A DNA stretch of 36,613 nucleotides from an uncultured Microbacterium sp. (GTDB lineage Bacteria; Actinomycetota; Actinomycetes; Actinomycetales; Microbacteriaceae): assembly GCF_943912325.1 (NCBI RefSeq), contig NZ_CALTTX010000023.1, forward strand, positions 1 to 36,613. The letters are read 5' to 3'. How positions within the stretch are numbered: the first letter of the stretch is position 1; every line of letters starts with the position of its first letter. Both the position numbers and the translations under genes were made by a program. Below the pieces are notes generated by a model. The model did no database searches. It was not told where the DNA came from and was given only the letters and a program-made list of their open reading frames with translations. Positions 15,523 to 23,433 of this stretch are shown here, in pieces.

Positions 15523-16494
15523 GTGCACGCGATCGGGATCGACATCGGCGGAACGAAGATCGCCGCGGGGCTCGTCGACGACGAAGGAAACCTCAGCGGC
15601 AGCATCCGGATCGACACGCCCCGCGAGGCCCGCGCGATCGAAGACGCGGTCGTCGAACTCGTCGAGGGCCTGCGGTCGGGCACCGAGGTCGCGGCGGTCG
15701 GTGTCGCCGCTCCGGGGTTCATCGACCGCGAAGCATCCGTCGTCTATTTCACGCCGAACCTGCCCTGGCGCGGTGAGCCCCTGCGCGACGTGCTCGAAGC
15801 GCGCCTCGACGCTTCCGTCACGATCGAGAACGACGCCAACGCCGCCGGGTGGGCCGAGTATCGCTTCGGCGCGGGCCGCGGGCGCCGCGATGTCGTCATG
15901 CTCACGCTCGGCACGGGCGTCGGGGGAGCGATCGTGATCGACGGCGAGCTCTACCGCGGTGGTCACGGCGCGGCCGCCGAACTCGGGCACATCCGGCTCG
16001 TCACCGGCGGGGAGCTCTGCGGCTGCGGACAGCGCGGCTGCCTCGAGCAATACGCGTCGGGTCGGGCGCTGCAGCGCATCGCCGGCGAAATCGCCGCTGC
16101 CGACCCGGCGGGCGCGCTCGCCGAGGCGCGCTCGGCCGACGGCATCGTGCACGGCGCCGACTTCGCCCGTCTCGTTCACGCAGGAGACACCGGCGCTCTC
16201 GACGCGCTCTCGCAAGTCGCGGTCAACCTCGCACACGGGTGCGGCACGCTCTCGGCCGTGCTCGATCCCGAGCTCTTCATCATCGGCGGCGGGCTCTCGC
16301 AGCTCGGCGACGCGCTCATGCGCACCGTCCGCGAGACCTACGTCGACACGATGCCGGCCGCGGGTTCTCGGCCCGTCGCCGAATTCACGGTCGCCGAGCT
16401 CGTGAACGACGCGGGCGTCGTCGGGGTCGCCGACCTCGCCCGTCGCGCTACGGAGCGCGTCGACGAAACACGAGAGGGCGGGATGCTCGGATGA
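15523..16494 (+). CDS. glk: ROK-family glucokinase
   Basis: A 323-residue cytosolic sugar kinase that phosphorylates glucose at C6. Seen: the phosphate-binding GIDIGGTKIAAG (about 5-16), the catalytic Asp in ENDANAA (D104), the ATP-site GTGVGGAI (about 130-137), the ROK ExGH motif ELGH (H156), and the zinc cluster CGCGQRGCLE (C166, C168, C173). This combination fits glucose-specific ROK kinases and argues against a NagC-type repressor, as no N-terminal helix-turn-helix is present. The GTG start has TAGACT six bases upstream. The stop overlaps the ATG of the acyltransferase gene (ATGA), giving a two-gene unit. Confidence 0.92.
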   Translation: MHAIGIDIGGTKIAAGLVDDEGNLSGSIRIDTPREARAIEDAVVELVEGLRSGTEVAAVGVAAPGFIDREASVVYFTPNLPWRGEPLRDVLEARLDASVTIENDANAAGWAEYRFGAGRGRRDVVMLTLGTGVGGAIVIDGELYRGGHGAAAELGHIRLVTGGELCGCGQRGCLEQYASGRALQRIAGEIAAADPAGALAEARSADGIVHGADFARLVHAGDTGALDALSQVAVNLAHGCGTLSAVLDPELFIIGGGLSQLGDALMRTVRETYVDTMPAAGSRPVAEFTVAELVNDAGVVGVADLARRATERVDETREGGMLG

Positions 16495-17192
16495 TCTACT
16501 GGATCCTGCAGTACGTCATCGTCGGCCCGATCGTGAAGGCCGTCTTCCGCCCCTGGGTCGTCGGGCGGCGCAACGTCCCCGTCGAGGGTGGCGCGATCCT
16601 CGCGAGCAACCACCTCTCGTTCGGTGACTCGATCTTCTTGCCGCTCATGCTGGATCGGCCCGTGACGTTCCTCGCGAAGAGCGACTACTTCACCGGCAAG
16701 GGGTTGAAGGGCTGGCTGACGAAGCTGTTCTTCCTCGGCACCGGACAGCTGCCGATCGACCGTTCGGGCGGCAAGGCCTCCGAGGCATCCCTCAATACCG
16801 GTCTGCAGGTGCTCGGCCGCAATCAACTGCTGGGGATCTACCCCGAAGGCACACGCAGCCCCGATGGGCGGCTCTATCGCGGGCGCACGGGAATCGCGCG
16901 CATGGCTCTCGAAGCCGGGGTTCCGGTGATTCCCGTCGTGATGGTCGACACCGATGCCGTGCAGCCGATCGGCCAGACGATCCCGCGTGTCGGTCGCGTC
17001 GGAATCATCATCGGCGAGCCGCTCGACTTCTCACGTTTCGCGGGTCTCGAAGGCGACCGCTACGTGCTGCGATCCATCACCGACGAGATCATGGTCGCGT
17101 TGCAGCGGCTCGGCGGGCAGTACTACGACGACGTCTACGCCTCGAGCGTCAAGGACCGACTGCCGAGCGCTCGCGCCGACCACGCCGCCTGA
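16491..17192 (+). CDS. plsC: 1-acyl-sn-glycerol-3-phosphate acyltransferase (PlsC family)
   Basis: A 233-residue membrane-associated acyltransferase that acylates lysophosphatidic acid or a related lysolipid in phospholipid synthesis. Seen: the catalytic block NHLSFGD (H41 and D46 of HX4D), the second block ending PIDRSGG (about 88-94), the substrate-binding YPEGTRSPDG (E119, R122), and VPVIPVVMV as block four. An N-terminal hydrophobic segment could tether it to the membrane. The ATG at 16491 overlaps the glk stop by four bases, so translation is coupled. Specificity for lysophosphatidate over other acceptors is inferred from the family. Confidence 0.92.
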   Translation: MIYWILQYVIVGPIVKAVFRPWVVGRRNVPVEGGAILASNHLSFGDSIFLPLMLDRPVTFLAKSDYFTGKGLKGWLTKLFFLGTGQLPIDRSGGKASEASLNTGLQVLGRNQLLGIYPEGTRSPDGRLYRGRTGIARMALEAGVPVIPVVMVDTDAVQPIGQTIPRVGRVGIIIGEPLDFSRFAGLEGDRYVLRSITDEIMVALQRLGGQYYDDVYASSVKDRLPSARADHAA

Positions 17193-17198
17193 GCGCCC

Positions 17199-17204
17199 TA
17201 GAAT
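17199..17204 (+). promoter_or_regulatory. -10 element of a leaderless promoter (aroG)
   Basis: TAGAAT is followed by six bases and the ATG at 17211. It starts only seven bases after the plsC stop. Confidence 0.65.
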
Positions 17205-17210
17205 CGAGGG

Positions 17211-18548
17211 ATGCTCCTTCCCCTTTCTGGACTCGATGAGTGGCGCGCGCTCCCGATCAAGCAGCAGCCCCTCTGGACCAGCCCCGACACCGTGGCCGAG
17301 GTCTCGGCCGAGATCGCTTCGCAGCCCCCGCTCGTTTTCGCCGGTGAGGTCGACTCGCTTCGCGAGCGACTTGCGACGGCTGCCTCCGGTCGTGCTTTCG
17401 CGCTGCAGGGCGGTGACTGCGCCGAGACGTTCGCTGGCGCGACCGCCGAGCAGATCCGCAACCGCATCAAGACCGTGCTGCAGATGGCGGTCGTGCTGAC
17501 CTACGGCGCGTCGATGCCGGTCGTCAAGATGGGCCGCATGGCGGGCCAGTTCGCCAAGCCCCGTTCGTCCGACACCGAGACCCGCGGCGACGTCACTCTG
17601 CCCGCGTACCGCGGCGACATCGTCAACGGTTACGACTTCACCGAGGCCTCGCGCACGGCCGACCCGTGGCGCATGCTCAAGGCCTACCACACGTCGGCGT
17701 CGACCCTGAATCTCATCCGCGCGTTCACGCAGGGTGGCTTCGCCGACTTGCGCGAAGTGCACAGCTGGAACAAGGGCTTCGCCGCGAACCCCGCCAACCA
17801 GCGCTACGAGGGCATGGCGACCGAGATCGATCGCGCCGTGAAGTTCATGGAGGCGGCGGGAGCCGACTTCGACGAACTGCGCCGCGTCGAGTTCTACACG
17901 GGCCACGAGGGTCTCTTGATGGACTACGAGCGCCCCATGACGCGCATCGATTCGCGCACGGGCACGCCGTACAACACCTCGGCGCACTTCCTCTGGATCG
18001 GCGAGCGCACGCGCGAGCTCGACGGGGCGCACGTCGACTACTTCTCGCGCATCCGCAACCCCATCGGCGTGAAGCTCGGCCCCACGACGACGCCCGAGAC
18101 GGCGCTTGCGCTGATCGACAAACTCGACCCCGAGCGCGAGCCGGGCCGCCTGACCTTCATCACGCGCATGGGTGCCGGCAAGATCCGCGACGCCCTGCCG
18201 CCGCTGCTCGAGGCCGTCAAAGCCTCGGGGGCGACGCCGCTGTGGGTCACCGACCCCATGCACGGCAACGGCATCACGACGCCGACGGGCTACAAGACCC
18301 GCCGCTTCGACGACGTCGTCGACGAGGTGCGCGGGTTCTTCGAGGCGCACCGCGCCGTCGGAACCCACCCCGGAGGCATCCACATCGAACTCACCGGCGA
18401 CGACGTCACCGAGTGCCTCGGCGGCTCGGAGCAGATCGACGAGCAGGGCCTGGCGACGCGTTACGAGTCGCTCTGCGACCCCCGCCTGAACCACATGCAG
18501 TCGCTCGAACTGGCGTTCCTCGTCGCGGAAGAGCTCGAGAAGCGCTGA
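17211..18548 (+). CDS. aroG: 3-deoxy-7-phosphoheptulonate synthase, class II
   Basis: The first enzyme of the shikimate pathway, condensing phosphoenolpyruvate and erythrose 4-phosphate to DAHP. The 445 residues fit the plant-like class II family rather than the shorter class I enzymes. Seen: FALQGGDCAETF with the metal-ligand Cys at about 70, KMGRMAGQFAKPRS, GVKLGPTTTPE, RMGAGKIRDALP, WVTDPMHGN, and HPGGIHIELTGDDVTECLGG with metal-ligand His and Glu. The mycobacterial ortholog lies near pknL, as here, so the neighbourhood is conserved. The ATG at 17211 is preceded by TAGAAT at six bases. It converges on pknL; an 8-bp inverted repeat spans both stop codons. Confidence 0.96.
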   Translation: MLLPLSGLDEWRALPIKQQPLWTSPDTVAEVSAEIASQPPLVFAGEVDSLRERLATAASGRAFALQGGDCAETFAGATAEQIRNRIKTVLQMAVVLTYGASMPVVKMGRMAGQFAKPRSSDTETRGDVTLPAYRGDIVNGYDFTEASRTADPWRMLKAYHTSASTLNLIRAFTQGGFADLREVHSWNKGFAANPANQRYEGMATEIDRAVKFMEAAGADFDELRRVEFYTGHEGLLMDYERPMTRIDSRTGTPYNTSAHFLWIGERTRELDGAHVDYFSRIRNPIGVKLGPTTTPETALALIDKLDPEREPGRLTFITRMGAGKIRDALPPLLEAVKASGATPLWVTDPMHGNGITTPTGYKTRRFDDVVDEVRGFFEAHRAVGTHPGGIHIELTGDDVTECLGGSEQIDEQGLATRYESLCDPRLNHMQSLELAFLVAEELEKR

Positions 18549-18591
18549 CGCTCCGGAACGGGCTTCGAGAACGTGCGCTCCGAGAGCGTCA
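18546..18591. terminator. Inverted repeat spanning convergent stop codons of aroG and pknL
   Basis: TGACGCTC (18546-18553) and GAGCGTCA (18584-18591) are exact reverse complements and contain the aroG and pknL stop codons. No T-tract follows, so it is at best a weak bidirectional terminator or an RNA 3' end structure. Confidence 0.4.
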
Positions 18592-20526
18592 GTCCTCGAA
18601 GCCCAGTGAGAGCGCGACGTCGGTGCCCTTCTTCTGCATCGACCCGCCCGCGGGCTTCTGCGAGTTGACGCGCGCGATCGGGAAGACGTCCCAGGCGGGG
18701 TTGTAGCTGACGGTGAAGCCCGCGTCGGTGAGGATCTTCTTCGCGTCTGTGAGCGTCTTGCCCGTGACGTCGGGAACCGAGAACAGCTCGGGCCCCTTCG
18801 AGACGACGAGCGTGACCGTATCGCCCGGGCGCCAATTGCTGCCGGTGGCCGGTTTGCCCGCGATGCCGATGACGCGGCCCTCGTCGATCTGATCCGAGAA
18901 TTCTTCTTTCTGATCGGATGCCACGACGAGGCGCGCACCCTGGAGTGTCGCGGTCGCGGCCTCGACCGTCGTGCCGCCGACGTCGGGCACGGGCCCGAGC
19001 GAGACCGTGAGGGTCGCTGTCTGGCCGTCGTAGACCGTGCCGCCACCCGTGATCTCGGTGTCGCCCGAGCTCGCGTGCAGGATCACCGTGATGACGCGAT
19101 CCTTGGGAGTCTGGGTCGAGAACCAGCCGTCGTCGCGTGTCGGCGCGACGCCCGCGTCGCGCAGCATCTGTTCCACACCCGCGGCGTCCTTGCCCGCGAG
19201 CGAGGCGAGTTGGGTCGGACGCGCGCCGAGCGAGAGCACGAGCGTGACGGTCGCTTCGCGGTCGACGCGCGCCCCGGCATCCGGAACCGTCGAAACGACC
19301 TGCCCCGCAGGAAAATCGAGGCTATACACGGGATCGCCCTGCACGACCTGCAGCGTGTCTTGCGCGAGCCTCGCCGTCGCCTCGTCGAGCGTGAGCCCCG
19401 AGACCGACGCGACCGACACCTGCGAGCCCGGTCCCTGCCCGAACCACCATCCGGCCCCCGCGGCCGCGGCCGCGAGCACGAGCACGAGGATGAGCGCCCA
19501 CGCGGCGCGGGCCCGGCGCCGGCGGGCACGGCGCCGCAGCAGCGTCGCGTTGTCGCTCGGCGCGGGGGGAGCGCCGAGCACGGCGGTCGGTGCGGGCATG
19601 ACGCGCGTGACTTCGCCCGAGCCCCCGGGAAGCGTCGGAGCGGGCCGAGTCGGCGTACGCGGGCGCGACGGTGAGGGCGCGACGCCGATCTCGCGCTCGA
19701 TGTCGCGCAACCGGTCGAGCATCGCACCGGCGTCGAGCGGCCGGTCGTCGGGGTTGCGCTCGGTCGCCCACAGCACGAGCTCGTCGAGCGGTTCGGGAAC
19801 CGAGGGATTCTTGGCGCTCGGGCGCGGCACCTGATCGTTCGCGTGCCGATACGCGATCTGCATCGGTGCTTCGCCGCGGTACGGCTGCTCGCCCGTCAGC
19901 ATTTCGTAAAGCATGATCCCGAGCGCATAGATGTCGCTACGGGCATCGGCCGTGCCGCGCGTCACGAGCTCGGGCGCGAGATACGCGATCGTGCCGAGCA
20001 GCATCTGACCCGACGCCGTGTTCGCCGTCGTCGCGCGGGCGAGACCGAAGTCGCCGATCTTGATGCGCCCATCTTCGGCGAGCAGGATGTTCTCGGGTTT
20101 GACATCGCGGTGCACGATGCCGGCGCGGTGCGCGGCGGCGAGGCCCGACAACGTGGCATCCATGATCGTGATCGTCTGCGCGACCGACAGGCGCCGCTGT
20201 TCGCGCAGCAGTTCGCGCAGCGTAATGCCGGGCAGGTACTCCATCACGAGGTAGGCGAGGCCGTCGTCCTGCCCCTGATCGAAGACGTTTACGACGTGCG
20301 GGTCGGCCAGGCGTGCGGCCGACCGTGCCTCTTGGATGAACCGGCTCTGGAAGACCGCGTCATCGCTCAAGTGCCCGTGCATGACCTTGAGCGCGATGCG
20401 GCGCTCGAGCCGAAGGTCGGTCGCAACGTAGACCGTCGCCATGCCGCCGCGGGCGATGCGGGCCCGCACGCGATATCGGCCGTCGACGAGACGACCGATC
20501 AGCGGGTCGGCGAGGGCGGCATGCAC
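18589..20526 (-). CDS. pknL: PASTA-domain Ser/Thr protein kinase, PknL-like
   Basis: A 645-residue membrane receptor kinase. Cytosolic kinase domain: catalytic K47 in IALKVM, HRDVKPEN (139-146), DFG (159-161), APE (184-186). A Pro-rich linker leads to an Arg-rich stop and one transmembrane helix (about 341-362). The outside part has four PASTA repeats (about 369 to the C-terminus), the last with VPDVTGKTLTDAKKIL. PASTA repeats bind muropeptides or lipid II. The call PknL rests on the adjoining Rv2175c-family gene, since Rv2175c is a PknL substrate in M. tuberculosis; family alone would also allow PknB. The GTG start at 20526 has TAGACT six bases upstream. Likely substrates in the window are the Rv2175c-like protein and GarA. 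Confidence 0.9.
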   Translation of the reverse strand: MHAALADPLIGRLVDGRYRVRARIARGGMATVYVATDLRLERRIALKVMHGHLSDDAVFQSRFIQEARSAARLADPHVVNVFDQGQDDGLAYLVMEYLPGITLRELLREQRRLSVAQTITIMDATLSGLAAAHRAGIVHRDVKPENILLAEDGRIKIGDFGLARATTANTASGQMLLGTIAYLAPELVTRGTADARSDIYALGIMLYEMLTGEQPYRGEAPMQIAYRHANDQVPRPSAKNPSVPEPLDELVLWATERNPDDRPLDAGAMLDRLRDIEREIGVAPSPSRPRTPTRPAPTLPGGSGEVTRVMPAPTAVLGAPPAPSDNATLLRRRARRRRARAAWALILVLVLAAAAAGAGWWFGQGPGSQVSVASVSGLTLDEATARLAQDTLQVVQGDPVYSLDFPAGQVVSTVPDAGARVDREATVTLVLSLGARPTQLASLAGKDAAGVEQMLRDAGVAPTRDDGWFSTQTPKDRVITVILHASSGDTEITGGGTVYDGQTATLTVSLGPVPDVGGTTVEAATATLQGARLVVASDQKEEFSDQIDEGRVIGIAGKPATGSNWRPGDTVTLVVSKGPELFSVPDVTGKTLTDAKKILTDAGFTVSYNPAWDVFPIARVNSQKPAGGSMQKKGTDVALSLGFED

Positions 20527-20532
20527 GTCACG

Positions 20533-20538
20533 AGTCTA
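20533..20538 (-). promoter_or_regulatory. -10 element of a leaderless promoter (pknL)
   Basis: On the minus strand TAGACT (20538-20533) is followed by six bases and the GTG at 20526. Confidence 0.65.
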
Positions 20539-20615
20539 GAGAGCGGACCCTGAAAGCCCGGGGAGGGCGCGCACGAGCGCGTGGGCGAAACCGGGGGTCA
20601 TGTGTGTCTGCCGGG

Positions 20616-21670
20616 TCAGCCGAGTTCGGCGAGCCACGCGTACGCGGCCTGTTCCCACGCCGCGTAGCGGTCGGGGTGGGCCGAGACCTGCACCGACTGC
20701 GCCGCGTCGGCGAACGACATCGACTGCCAGCCATCGACGTCGAGCAGCCCGGGCGTGCTTACGCCGGGCGCCGTAGCCGTGCCGGTGTAGAACGCGCGGA
20801 TCGCGTAGTCGCGATTGCGCAACTGCTCGGCCGAGCCCCAACCCTGGCTCGGACGCTGCTGGAAGAGCCCCACCGAATCGCGGTCGCCGTAATCGAGATT
20901 GCGCACCCATGACTCGACCATCGCGGTGCCGAGCGCGATCGCGATACCCCGATCGGGCACGCCGAGCTCACGCCCGATGCGGATGATCATGCGGGCGTTC
21001 TCGCGCTGCGGTGCGTTGAGCGTCGCCGACGACTGCGGCGCGAGGGGAGTGGTCGCCGCCGCGGTCGCCGCGCCGACGAGAGGAGCCGCGAGCGCGAGAT
21101 CGTCGCCCGGGTAGATGATCGACCCCGCCGTGAGACCGTTCCAGCTCTGCAGATCGGTGAGACGGATGCCGGCGGTGCGGGCGATCGCGCCGAGGGTGTC
21201 GCCGCGCACGACCGTGTGCACCGCGGGGCGCGCGGTCGCGGGGGCGTGGGCGCCCGAGGTGGGTGCGACGACCGCGGCTGGTGTGCCGGCCGTGGAACTG
21301 CCGGTTACGCGTAGCACCTGCCCCGGGCGGATCGTCGATCCGGCGAGACCGTTCCAGCCCTGCAGGTCGGCAACGCTGACGCCGTGGCTGCGTGAGATGC
21401 CCAGAGGGTGTCGCCGCGCACGACCGTATATGTCGCGGCCGGTGCGGAAGTCGTTCGTGCGTCGGACGGGCGGATCGTGAGTCTGAAGAGGGTGGAGTCG
21501 GATGCCGTGACCTCGGCCGCCTGGGCGGCGGTGACGTCGTAGCCGGTTACGGCCAGCGCCGGGGGGAGAATCAGGGCGGCCGGAAGCCCGATAGCCCCGA
21601 TCTGTCGCGCCGTCAGCGCGCGTGGTCGCGCGCGCGCGGCAGCCTGTGCGGCCGGTCGAATCGCGTTCAT
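20616..21670 (-). pseudogene. LysM peptidoglycan-binding protein with transglycosylase-like domain, frameshifted
   Basis: If corrected, about 351 residues: a signal sequence (about 20-50) ending near VTAAQA, two LysM repeats beginning VVRGDTLW and VVRGDTLG, and a C-terminal domain with ALGTAMVESWVRNLDYGDRDS and GLFQQRPSQGWG, seen in actinobacterial cell-wall proteins and resembling a lysozyme-like fold. LysM binds glycan chains; cell-wall remodelling is inferred. The ATG at 21670 has AGGAG 6 bp upstream. One base is missing near 21410, where the first LysM motif should read TLWGISRSHG: three C are seen (plus strand) where four are expected. From the natural start the frame ends at 21305 and the rest is lost. 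It could be a true mutation or a sequencing error. It lies upstream of pknL on the same strand. Confidence 0.82.
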
Positions 21671-21798
21671 GAGTGCTCCTGGGGGGTGGCGTACCCGCTC
21701 CACGCTGGCAGGTCGAGGGCGTGTGCGCAATGGGGCAGGTGTTATTGGTGTGACAGAAAGTAACTCGTGAGGCACTCGTGCGGTGTGAAAATGAGCGC

Positions 21799-21810
21799 TG
21801 TGAAATCACA
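21799..21810. promoter_or_regulatory. Small inverted repeat in the Rv2175c-like promoter
   Basis: TGTGA-AA-TCACA ends 4 bp before the -10-like CATAGT. The two-base spacer differs from the six-base spacer of CRP/GlxR sites, so the binding protein is unknown. A half copy, TGTGAAAA, lies at 21784-21791. Confidence 0.35.
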
Positions 21811-21813
21811 TGG

Positions 21814-21819
21814 CATAGT
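21814..21819 (+). promoter_or_regulatory. -10-like element of a leaderless promoter (Rv2175c-like gene)
   Basis: CATAGT is followed by six bases and the GTG at 21826, the same geometry as the other leaderless starts, but the hexamer is a weaker match. Confidence 0.45.
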
Positions 21820-21825
21820 TGCTGC

Positions 21826-22173
21826 GTGAGTGAACAGTCCTGGTCCGACAGCATCACGTGGCTGACCCTTCCCGACGTCGCCGAAGCAATCGGCGAGAGC
21901 GTCGGTCGTGTGCGGCGACTGCTCGACGAGCGCGCCCTCATCGCCCTGCGCGTCGGCGGCGTGCTGCGCGTGCCCGCGGATTTCCTCGCCGAAGGCCGCC
22001 CGCTGTCGTCGTTGCGCGGCACCCTCATCCTGCTCGGCGACGTCGGCTTCTCGGACGAAGAGGCCGTGCGCTGGCTCTTCGAGCCCGAAGAGTCGATCGG
22101 TGTCGCACCCCTCACCGCTCTGCGCGCCGGACGCAAGAGCGAAGTGCGTCGCGTCGCCGCGGCGCTGGCCTGA
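21826..22173 (+). CDS. Rv2175c-family DNA-binding protein
   Basis: A 115-residue protein with an N-terminal winged helix-turn-helix (WLTLPDVAEAIGESVGRVRRLLDERAL, in two parts) and the C-terminal part typical of the family (SLRGTLILLGDVGFSDEEAVRWLF). In M. tuberculosis Rv2175c binds DNA and loses binding when PknL phosphorylates Thr9; here Thr11 lies in the comparable unstructured N-terminus. The GTG at 21826 is chosen from CATAGT six bases upstream; the longer frame from 21778 would add a Cys-rich stretch of no known kind. Its last five codons and stop are repeated twice more directly downstream. The neighbours pknL and a polyprenyl synthase gene match the mycobacterial locus. Confidence 0.88.
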   Translation: MSEQSWSDSITWLTLPDVAEAIGESVGRVRRLLDERALIALRVGGVLRVPADFLAEGRPLSSLRGTLILLGDVGFSDEEAVRWLFEPEESIGVAPLTALRAGRKSEVRRVAAALA

Positions 22174-22218
22174 TCTGCCGGGGCGTTGGCTTGATCTGCC
22201 GCGGCGTCGGCCTGACTC
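22156..22218 (+). repeat. Three 21-bp tandem copies of the Rv2175c-like gene end
   Basis: Units 22156-22176, 22177-22197 and 22198-22218 are near identical. The first holds the last five codons and TGA of the gene. Each later unit keeps the same frame, so the sense A-x-A-x-A-stop is repeated, giving back-up stop codons. The array lies in the short gap before the convergent polyprenyl synthase gene. Confidence 0.7.
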
Positions 22219-22225
22219 GCCGCCT

Positions 22226-23365
22226 CTACGCCGAGCGGCGGATCGCGCGGTCGGCGAGCGCCCGCAGTCGCGGGAGCGCATCGGCGTCGATCGGTGCGTC
22301 ATCGAGAGCGCGCTCGGCTGCTTCTGCGTAACGCTCGATGAGCGCTTCGAGAGCGTCGACGGCTCCCGATCGCGTGATCGTCTCGCGCAGGTCGTCGACA
22401 TCCCGAGCGTCGAGCGACGGGTCGCCGAGCTTCGCGTCGAGCGCCTCGTGATCGCTCGCGCTCAGGGCGTCGCGCGCGAGCGCAATGAGGGCCGTGCGCT
22501 TGCCTTCGCGCAGGTCGTCGCCCGCTGGCTTGCCCGTCACCTCGTCGTCGCCGAAGACGCCCAGCAGATCGTCGCGCAATTGGAACGCCATGCCCACCGC
22601 GAGGCCGAAGTCGGCGAGCGCCGCAGCCACGGGCTCGTCGGCGCCGCCGAGGGCCGCGCCGATCAGCAGCGGCTGTTGCACGGAGTAACGCGCGGATTTG
22701 AATGACGCGACCGTGAGTGCTCGCTCGAGCGCCGAACCTGCGGAGGCGTTCCAGGCGGGGTCGGCGTACGCCGATTCCTCAGCGACGTCGAGATACTGAC
22801 CGAGCGTGACGTCGCGTCGCATCGTGGCGTAGGCGCGGCGCGCGCCGCGGGCGCGGTTCGGCGCAACGGTCTCGATCGACTCTTCGAACAGGTCATCGCT
22901 ATAGGCCACGAGCAGATCCCCGAGCAGCACCGCGCCGCTCCGACCGTGCCCCGCTGCATCGCCCGACCACCCGCGCTCGCGGTGCAGGGCCTCGAGCGCG
23001 CGGTGCGCCGCGGGACGCCCGCGCCGCGTGTCGGAGTTGTCGATCAGGTCGTCGTGCACGAGGGCTGCGGCCTGGAAGAGCTCGAGCGCGGCGGCGACGC
23101 CGATGAGCGAAGCATCCGTCTCCGAAGCATCCACTCGTGAAGAATTCGAACCGGTCGCACCTGGCTCGTCGCGACGCGGAACGGCGTCGAAACCGAGCAC
23201 GAGAAACGAGGCACGCAGGCGTTTTCCGCCCGATGAAGCAGCCGCGGCGGCGTCGATGACGTCGAGAGCGTGCGGCCCGATCTCACCCGCTTCGGCGCGC
23301 CGGGCGGTGAAGAAACCCTCCAACCGCTGAGAAACCGCCTGCGGGACGTCCATCACCCTCGTCAC
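22226..23365 (-). CDS. Polyprenyl diphosphate synthase (IdsA-like)
   Basis: A 379-residue trans-isoprenyl diphosphate synthase that extends allylic diphosphates with isopentenyl diphosphate to geranylgeranyl or longer products. Seen: GGKRLRA (substrate-binding Lys/Arg, about 46-52), the first Asp-rich motif DDLIDNSDTRRG (D105, D106, D109), and the second region FQLRDDLLGVFGDDEVTGKPAGDD (read in parts, D265, D266) with GDDLREGKRT. Product length cannot be set from sequence; quinone side chains, carotenoids or carrier lipid precursors are possible. Location next to the Rv2175c-like gene matches idsA2 of mycobacteria. The GTG at 23365 has TAGGCT six bases upstream. The promoter is interlocked with that of the divergent DUF3040 gene. 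Confidence 0.91.
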   Translation of the reverse strand: MTRVMDVPQAVSQRLEGFFTARRAEAGEIGPHALDVIDAAAAASSGGKRLRASFLVLGFDAVPRRDEPGATGSNSSRVDASETDASLIGVAAALELFQAAALVHDDLIDNSDTRRGRPAAHRALEALHRERGWSGDAAGHGRSGAVLLGDLLVAYSDDLFEESIETVAPNRARGARRAYATMRRDVTLGQYLDVAEESAYADPAWNASAGSALERALTVASFKSARYSVQQPLLIGAALGGADEPVAAALADFGLAVGMAFQLRDDLLGVFGDDEVTGKPAGDDLREGKRTALIALARDALSASDHEALDAKLGDPSLDARDVDDLRETITRSGAVDALEALIERYAEAAERALDDAPIDADALPRLRALADRAIRRSA

Positions 23366-23371
23366 GGGCCT

Positions 23372-23377
23372 AGCCTA
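23372..23377 (-). promoter_or_regulatory. -10 element of a leaderless promoter (polyprenyl synthase)
   Basis: On the minus strand TAGGCT (23377-23372) is followed by six bases and the GTG at 23365. Confidence 0.65.
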
Positions 23378-23394
23378 GTGATCACAGGCCGCAC

Positions 23395-23400
23395 TAGACT
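23395..23400 (+). promoter_or_regulatory. -10 element for the DUF3040 gene
   Basis: TAGACT lies 33 bp upstream of the ATG at 23434, giving a short leader with a GGGGGG ribosome binding site. The opposite-facing -10 of the polyprenyl synthase gene is 17 bp away. Confidence 0.55.
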
Positions 23401-23433
23401 GAGCGGCACATTCTTTACGACCCGGGGGGATAG

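Noticed and set aside
17031..19046. 671-codon antisense frame over aroG
   Set aside because: It is a shadow of aroG and the pknL 3' part; the protein is Arg/Ala-rich and has no recognisable domain.
21799..21810. CRP/GlxR binding site
   Set aside because: The half-sites match TGTGA/TCACA but the spacer is two bases, not six.
21671..21825. c-di-AMP (ydaO) riboswitch upstream of the LysM gene
   Set aside because: Such riboswitches often precede actinobacterial wall hydrolase genes, but I could not find the conserved core in this 155-bp leader.
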